The notes under the pieces are model-generated. The model made no database searches. It was not told where the DNA came from and was given only the letters and a program-made list of their open reading frames with translations. From Okeania sp. SIO3I5 (lineage in GTDB: Bacteria; Cyanobacteriota; Cyanobacteriia; Cyanobacteriales; Microcoleaceae): a DNA stretch of 59,450 nt. A program made the position numbers and the translations under genes. Location of the stretch: positions 1-59,450 of the forward strand of contig NZ_JAAHHT010000041.1 in the NCBI RefSeq assembly GCF_010672085.1. Reading direction: 5' to 3'. The number at the start of each line of letters is the position of its first letter. Position 1 is the first letter of the stretch. Shown here one piece after another: positions 54,413 through 59,450 of this stretch.

Positions 54413-55636
54413 TTAATTATCCTCTCCTATTTCTAATTCAAATGACTCAGGAAAAGCATCAGGTTTAACTAAAATTTTGGCAATTTTTCGATTACGAATT
54501 ACCTCTACTGCTAAATTTTTCCCTACTAAACTTTTTTCGACTTCTTGTTGAACTTCTGTCGGACTTTTAACTGTTACTCCCCCTACTTTTTGAATCACAT
54601 CTCCTTGACGTAAACCCGCTTTTTCTGCCGGAGAATCTTCTATAACTCCCGTAATTACTACACCTTGATTATCCTTAATTTTCGTCTCCAGTTTTGTATT
54701 AATTTCATCCTTTACTTCCGGGGTTAAATCAGCCATTGAAATACCTAAAAATGGATGCTCTACTTTCCCATAAAGAAATAATTCATCAGCAATTCTTTTT
54801 GCAGTTTCTATCGGAATAGCAAACCCTAATCCCTGAGCATCCGCTCTAATAGCTGTATTAATCCCAATTACTTCACCTCGATCGTTCAAAAGTGGCCCAC
54901 CGGAGTTACCAGGATTAATTGCAGCATCTGTCTGAATAAAGCGAACTCTCTTGTCTGGAATACCTACTTGAGAACTGGTACGACCAATAGCACTAATAAT
55001 TCCCACCGTTACAGTATTGTCCAAACCCAGAGGATTACCAATAGCGATCGCCCATTGTCCGGGAATTAACTTTTCTGATTTGCCCATAGACACTTCTGGC
55101 AAATCTGTGGCCTCAATTTTAATTATTGCTATATCAGTTAGTGAGTCCACCCCTTTAACCACACCCTCAAAAACCCGGCCATCTTTCAACGTCACCTTCA
55201 CTGTATCTGCTCCATCAACCACATGAGCATTTGTAATTAAACGACCATCAGCACTAATAATTACCCCAGATCCCGTACCACGCTTAATTCGTTCTTCTGG
55301 AACAGGCAAATTTTCCCCAAAGAAACGTTTTAAGAGAGGATTCTTTAAAGCTTCTGGAACTTGAGTTGTTAACTTTTTAGCTGCATCAATACGGACTACT
55401 GCTGGACCGACTTTTTCCACTGCTTGGGCAATAAAATTATAGTTGGAGGAGAAAAATAGGCCATTTTCAGAAGTTGGAGTAGATGGTTGGTCTATTTGCT
55501 GCTCGACTACAGGTATTGCATCGGGGTTTATGGCCAATTTTTGAGCTTCGACATAACGATGACCGAACCATCCTGTAGCACTACCAATGGACAATAGAGA
55601 ACAATACAGGGTTAATTGTTTGAAGGATAAAGTCAT
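54413..55636 (-). CDS. HtrA/DegP-family serine protease (HhoA/HhoB type)
   Basis: 407 residues, ATG at 55636. The N-terminal hydrophobic segment (LTLYCSLLSIGSATGWFGHRYV) is a signal/anchor, so the enzyme works in the periplasm or thylakoid lumen. Trypsin-like triad: His in ITNAHVVDGAD, Asp in SLTDIAIIKIE, Ser in INPGNSGGPL. One PDZ domain follows (GVVITGVIEDSPAEKAGLRQ, GDVIQKVGG). The group degrades misfolded or photodamaged proteins in cyanobacteria; which of HhoA, HhoB or HtrA this is cannot be read. The stop codon sits inside an ATTAATT heptamer run. Intact. Confidence 0.92.
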   Translation of the reverse strand: MTLSFKQLTLYCSLLSIGSATGWFGHRYVEAQKLAINPDAIPVVEQQIDQPSTPTSENGLFFSSNYNFIAQAVEKVGPAVVRIDAAKKLTTQVPEALKNPLLKRFFGENLPVPEERIKRGTGSGVIISADGRLITNAHVVDGADTVKVTLKDGRVFEGVVKGVDSLTDIAIIKIEATDLPEVSMGKSEKLIPGQWAIAIGNPLGLDNTVTVGIISAIGRTSSQVGIPDKRVRFIQTDAAINPGNSGGPLLNDRGEVIGINTAIRADAQGLGFAIPIETAKRIADELFLYGKVEHPFLGISMADLTPEVKDEINTKLETKIKDNQGVVITGVIEDSPAEKAGLRQGDVIQKVGGVTVKSPTEVQQEVEKSLVGKNLAVEVIRNRKIAKILVKPDAFPESFELEIGEDN

Positions 55637-56310
55637 TTGTTTTTCCCGCTAGATAATCCTATTTTTAAATATTTGGATAGAAGGGAAGGGGGCGGATATC
55701 ACCACATTCCCATGTACTTGTTTATTTATTTAGTTAGTTGAGGACTATGGATGAAGACTAACAATAAAAAAATTCTTAATAGTCGTATTTGAATTTAGAT
55801 TTTAAGTTAAATAAAGTTTGGCTCAACTACCATTATTAAGGTTAACTGGAAGTTTGAGCGTGATTTTTATATTAATATCATTATATTTATACATAATCAG
55901 ATACACACTTTCTGGCAAATATCAACAAGATTTAGTATTTTAGCTAAAAAAAATAATGACACGCCCTAGCTATCAGCTTTTTGCAGCTCTGGGTTAATTC
56001 CCTACTTCTATAAGCAGGATGATTTAGGAGGGGTTTAAATCTCTTTCTAAAAGTAAAAAAAATAATCTGACTAATTGCTTAGTGCTGAAAAAACTAGCTC
56101 TCTTGACTTTAAAGTCTATATTCATTTAAACCCCGTTCTTAAGCGCAGGATGTTTTTGCTGAATGTAACCGCTAATAGCTGAATGCTTACAAATTTGCTT
56201 TTCAGGAACTTAAGATTTTTTAATACTGAGTAATTATCAGTAACAAAGATAAATTAATTTTGATTTGATACTAAAAATTGGCAATAAACCTGTCTAAATA
56301 TGGAAGAGAA
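55637..56310. other. Intergenic region, no gene seen
   Basis: AT-rich, upstream of the protease gene. No believable frame or RNA gene. Confidence 0.4.
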
Positions 56311-56930
56311 AGATATATAGCGTTTCTCAAATTGGTGAGATACAGTTTTAGATCCCCCCTGCCCCCCTTAAAAAGCTATCCCTTATAAGGAACTCCTGAA
56401 ACCCTTGTGGAGAGGGTGGGGAGGATGGGGAGGGTGGGGAGGGTGGGGAGGATGGGGAGGATGGGGAGGATGGGGAGGATGAGGAGGAAAAATCCTGTCT
56501 ACATTGATAAAAAAGTGTATTTTTCAATACACTTTTCTCCTGAAAAAGCCGATTCATATCATGTCCGCTGGTATTGTTGGTGTAAGCTCAAGGGTGAATT
56601 TTACCGGAAATTTAAGTTTTTTTTCTGGCTCTTAAGTATTCCTGCCAGTTAAATGTTCCCTCCTCCCTCCTCCCTCCTCCCTCCTCCCTCCTCCCTCCTC
56701 CCTCCTCCCTGTTCCCTGTTCCCTGTTCCCTACCTTTGCTATACAATACCGATGCTACCGGACATGATATCAAGACTTAAACATAACTTGTCTATTTTGT
56801 CAATTTTTATGTTAAGAAAGATGTTTATAAAGCATAGCTTAAAAAGGGGGGAGTCTTCAAAGTCCCCCTTGAAAAGGGGGATTTAGGGGGATCGTAACTG
56901 TACCTCATCTTTATGAGAAATGCTATATCT
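56311..56930. mobile_element. Nested repeat element with about 60-bp inverted ends
   Basis: The left arm AGATATATAGCGTTTCTCA ... GAGATACAGTTTTAGATCCCCC and the right arm, read on the other strand, AGATATAGCATTTCTCA ... GAGGTACAGTTACGATCCCCC, are imperfect inverted repeats. Between them lie a GGATGGGGA-type G-rich array (56408-56482), a family D element (56557-56769) with a CTCCCTC heptamer array, and GGGG-rich palindromes. Short frames here are artefacts. Confidence 0.6.
56557..56769. mobile_element. Family D element, copy 3 (nested)
   Basis: TATCATGTCCGCTGG at the left, TACCGGACATGATA at the right, inside the larger element 56311-56930, so it inserted later. A further end-like string (GATGCTACCGGA) occurs at 58279. 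Confidence 0.62.
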
Positions 56931-57107
56931 CTAAAAATCTAATAATATTGTATCTGGGTAATTTGTAATCAAAAAAAAATTAGATTTACTACTTTCTTGT
57001 ACTTTATTCCTCCTCTTTATTTCCTCTTCCAGATTCCGATTTATTTATAGGCATTGAAGTAGAAATGAGATAATATAGAAATCCTCGCTTATCTTGTAAG
57101 ATTTTAT

Positions 57108-57200
57108 AAATGCGGGGTTTGGTCTCCAAATACTTTGGTACTTGGGTTTGAAGACCAAACTCCTACAGTTTTTTATCACAAATCATTCTTGATTGCTATA
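57108..57200 (-). repeat. Inverted relative of the 53.9-kb duplication
   Basis: On the minus strand it reads TATATAGCAATCAAGAATGA, then CTGTAGGAGTTTGGTCTTC and GAGACCAAACCCCGC, matching the core at 53881 and 54100. Non-coding; 60 bp upstream of the ABC permease gene. Confidence 0.5.
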
Positions 57201-57262
57201 TATTATCTAGTGTTATTATTTGAGTTAATATTGAATAGAATAAGTAGAGTTAATTTTAGATT

Positions 57263-58120
57263 ATGCCAAGTGCTATTACAAAAAATCACAAACAACAATT
57301 AACACAAACTCAACCACAAAATCCCATCTGGAATCAGCTATTTTCTGTTGAGATAATTGCTCCTGTAATTTTGGGAATTATTGTATTGCTCACATGGGAA
57401 TTTTCGGTGCGAGTGATGAATATTCCTCCCTATTTATTGCCAGGACCAATATTAGTAGTTAAGACAATGATTGCAGAATGGAATCCATTATTTACTTCTT
57501 TGCTAATTACTATCAAAATTACAGTTGTTGCTTTGGCAGTAGCGGTGGTTTCTGGGGTATTGATTTCGATGTTATTTGCTCAGAATAAATTGATTGAAAG
57601 AAGTTTATTTCCTTATGCGGTAATTTTGCAGACTACTCCTATTGTGGCGATCGCTCCTTTGATTATTATTTGGCTTGGAGATAATACTTTTGCTGCCTTA
57701 ATTCTTTGTGCTTGGATAGTGGCATTTTTTCCAATTATTTCTAATACAACTTTGGGATTAAATAGCGTCGATAAAAATTTGAGCGATATGTTTAAATTAT
57801 ATGGAGCTTCTCGTTGGCAAACTCTAATTTATTTGAGATTTCCGAGTGCTTTACCTTATTTTTTAGGAGGGTTAAAAATTAGTGGTGGTTTGGCATTAAT
57901 TGGGGCGGTAGTAGCTGAGTTTATCGCAGGTACTGGAGGCGCTCGTTCTGGTATTGCCTATCAGATTTTAATGTCTAGTTATAATTTGCAAATTCCGAGA
58001 ATGTTTGCTGCTTTATTTTTGACGACTGGTTTAGGAATAGCTATTTTTGTTTTGTTTACATTTTTGTCAGATTTTCTGTTAAAAGATTGGCATGAAAGTG
58101 CTGTGAAAAAAGATAGTTGA
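57263..58120 (+). CDS. ABC transporter permease, NitT/TauT (SsuC/ThiX-like) type
   Basis: 285 residues, ATG at 57263. Six membrane helices (first at about 33-52) and the BPD_transp_1 cytoplasmic EAA-like loop LYGASRWQTLIYLRFPSALPYFLGGLK (about 190-216), where it meets the ATPase subunit. GAVVAEFIAGTGGARSGIAY is typical of permeases for sulfonate, nitrate/taurine, or pyrimidine/riboflavin precursors; the substrate cannot be read. No ATPase or binding protein of the same system is adjacent within the window, and the next gene is on the other strand and of another class. Confidence 0.85.
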   Translation: MPSAITKNHKQQLTQTQPQNPIWNQLFSVEIIAPVILGIIVLLTWEFSVRVMNIPPYLLPGPILVVKTMIAEWNPLFTSLLITIKITVVALAVAVVSGVLISMLFAQNKLIERSLFPYAVILQTTPIVAIAPLIIIWLGDNTFAALILCAWIVAFFPIISNTTLGLNSVDKNLSDMFKLYGASRWQTLIYLRFPSALPYFLGGLKISGGLALIGAVVAEFIAGTGGARSGIAYQILMSSYNLQIPRMFAALFLTTGLGIAIFVLFTFLSDFLLKDWHESAVKKDS

Positions 58121-58140
58121 TTCTATAGCTTTAAGCATTC

Positions 58141-58268
58141 AGCTATCAGTTATCAGTTATCAGTGGGGTAATATCGCAGGTGAACCCAGAAACCCGGTTT
58201 CTCGTAGATGTTTATTGTCAAAAACAATGATTTACCCTAGAAACCGGGTTTCTTTGCCTAAGTCCTGA
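58141..58268. repeat. Heptamer run and AGAAACCCGGTTTCT element
   Basis: CAGTTAT heptamers (about 58142-58162) are followed by a copy of the element at 27196-27297: AGAAACCCGGTTTCT and GAAACCGGGTTTC separated by about 35 bp, ending CCTAAGTCCTGAC. It lies in the 200-bp gap between two converging genes. Confidence 0.5.
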
Positions 58269-58323
58269 CTAAATAACACTGATGCTACCGGATTAGACAT
58301 AACGCACTTATCAGAAAAGAACA

Positions 58324-59450
58324 TTACTGAGAGTTCCGACAGTTCAACCCTGCAACTTCAGCTTTTGAAAAATCCAAAGGAACAAAAATGAAGCGATCGC
58401 TATTCGTCTTTGTCGGACAAGAAACAATCTTAACTGACTCAAAGGTTAGTTTTTGGCGATCGCCAGTCCCTGGTTGAAATTTAATTTCTCCTGTTACCCC
58501 CTCAAGGCGGAAATTTTCACCTGCTAATGTCTTCTGAATTCCCCGACGAGTAGGTTTTTGCCGAATTCCTGCGATTAGCACTTGAGCAGCATCATAGCTC
58601 AAAGCTGTACGACCACTAACAGGTCCTCCCCAAAGCTGCTCACTCTTTTTGGAAAAATAAGAATTTGGATTGCTTAGAGGATGCCAGGGAACAGTTAAAA
58701 TCAGTTTTTCTACCAGTTTAGGTTCAGCAATATTCAAGGTTTTCGGACTATAAACCGACCAATTACCTACTATCGAATTTTGAGCATTATTTTCTTTGAT
58801 GATTTCCAGAGCATTAGGTAGTGCATAACTCACTTGACCATCTGGCATTAAAACAATTGCTAATTCCCCAGAATTGCTAATTTTTTGAATAGCGCTTTTA
58901 GCATCAAAATTAGCCTGAGAAATATCAAATGAATCAATAATGTCTTCTTCTGTTCCTACCTTTTCTAAAAATTTTTCTTCAAATCGTTTTTTGTAATCAC
59001 TGGAATACGGACTAGCAGGGTTATAAAAAATTGCAACTCTTTTTTGATTAACTAGATTGCTCATCAAAACATCAATCGCTGCATCTGTAGACACATAACT
59101 ATTTGTGCTAACTCGGAAGAAAAACTGTCGGGGAGCTGCAGTGAGTTCAGTGGTGGTTGTACCTGGGGAAACTATTACTAATTTATTTTGGTTATATATA
59201 TCTACAGTTGCCGTCGTTATCTCACTGGTCCAATGACCAATCACACCTAGAATCTCTGACTGTTTTACTATTCTATTAACAACATTTTTGGCTTGCTCCT
59301 CATTGTTAGCATCATCAGCAATGATGACTTTTAAACCTTTTCCATTCAAGCTTTTCGAGTCTAGAGCATCTGCACCTGGTAAAGTCAAATGAGAGAAATT
59401 TTCCAATAAACTCAAGTTAACTTCTGTTTGCGCTTGAGCTACTCCACGCA
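58324..59450 (-). CDS. Periplasmic-binding protein type 1 (LivK-like) receptor, 5' end outside window
   Basis: The frame is open to the window edge: upstream of the internal TTG at 59415 it continues RGVAQAQTEVNL, so the visible 375 residues are the C-terminal part of a longer protein. It has the two-lobe fold of branched-chain amino-acid receptors (LKVIIADDANN, VIGHWTSEITTATVDIYNQN, VIVSPGTTTTEL, FFRVSTNSYVSTDAAIDVLM, ALSYDAAQVLIAGI). In cyanobacteria such domains often form the C-terminal half of larger proteins, so this may be a sensor domain rather than a free transport receptor. Converges on the permease gene; no sign of an operon with it. Confidence 0.8.
   Translation of the reverse strand, partial: RGVAQAQTEVNLSLLENFSHLTLPGADALDSKSLNGKGLKVIIADDANNEEQAKNVVNRIVKQSEILGVIGHWTSEITTATVDIYNQNKLVIVSPGTTTTELTAAPRQFFFRVSTNSYVSTDAAIDVLMSNLVNQKRVAIFYNPASPYSSDYKKRFEEKFLEKVGTEEDIIDSFDISQANFDAKSAIQKISNSGELAIVLMPDGQVSYALPNALEIIKENNAQNSIVGNWSVYSPKTLNIAEPKLVEKLILTVPWHPLSNPNSYFSKKSEQLWGGPVSGRTALSYDAAQVLIAGIRQKPTRRGIQKTLAGENFRLEGVTGEIKFQPGTGDRQKLTFESVKIVSCPTKTNSDRFIFVPLDFSKAEVAGLNCRNSQ

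Overview
The window looks like a chromosome segment of a filamentous, probably non-heterocystous cyanobacterium (Okeania/Trichodesmium/Moorena/Oscillatoria type; genus is inference). The evidence is the many HIP1 octamers (GCGATCGC), low GC, long AT-rich spacers packed with repeats, and cyanobacterial families (GH57/DUF3536 protein, cyanobacterium-type HtrA, fused MgsA-like/lipid kinase, abundant STAND NTPases).

Layout. 0-9 kb: truncated tnpB, a triplicated non-coding repeat, dapB, a membrane protein, a conserved cyanobacterial protein, and a tnpB wreck with nested insertions. 9-18 kb: tRNA-Arg(UCU), more transposon debris, a cax-type Ca2+/H+ antiporter and a CtpE-like P-type ATPase separated by a striking array of about 14 copies of an 87-bp repeat, then a spacer full of small inverted-repeat elements. 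18-26.4 kb: GH57 alpha-glucan enzyme, a GH24 lysozyme fused to a C39-like peptidase, a small membrane protein, and a PilB/GspE-type ATPase. 27.6-42.3 kb: two tandem copies of an NLR-like module (giant N-terminal domain/TPR/nSTAND-type NTPase/TM/WD40 protein plus a small TPR partner), one copy broken by an IS200/IS605 tnpB, and a remnant of a third module. 42.3-47 kb: MgsA-like/lipid kinase fusion, a conserved hypothetical protein, short RNase D, and an NB-ARC protein without a sensor domain. 47.5-53.6 kb: a multidomain protein (PPC/PA14/LysM) with a C-terminal phospholipase-A2-like His-Asp motif, a two-part hypothetical protein, three toxin-antitoxin type loci (VapBC-like, HigBA-like, truncated DUF433), and an RTX repeat protein. 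54.4-59.4 kb: HtrA-type protease, a nested repeat element, an ABC permease and a truncated periplasmic binding protein.

How the parts relate. The accessory core (27-54 kb) reads as a biological-conflict island: large STAND sensors with repeat-rich, internally near-identical WD40 arrays, an NB-ARC protein, toxin-antitoxin loci and secreted or surface proteins. The spacers carry at least eight families of short non-autonomous inverted-repeat elements, two with clear target-site duplications (5 bp and 6 bp), and many heptanucleotide microsatellites. Several elements sit exactly at stop codons. No CRISPR array, rRNA or prophage structural genes were seen. All family names come from reading the sequence; no database search was run.
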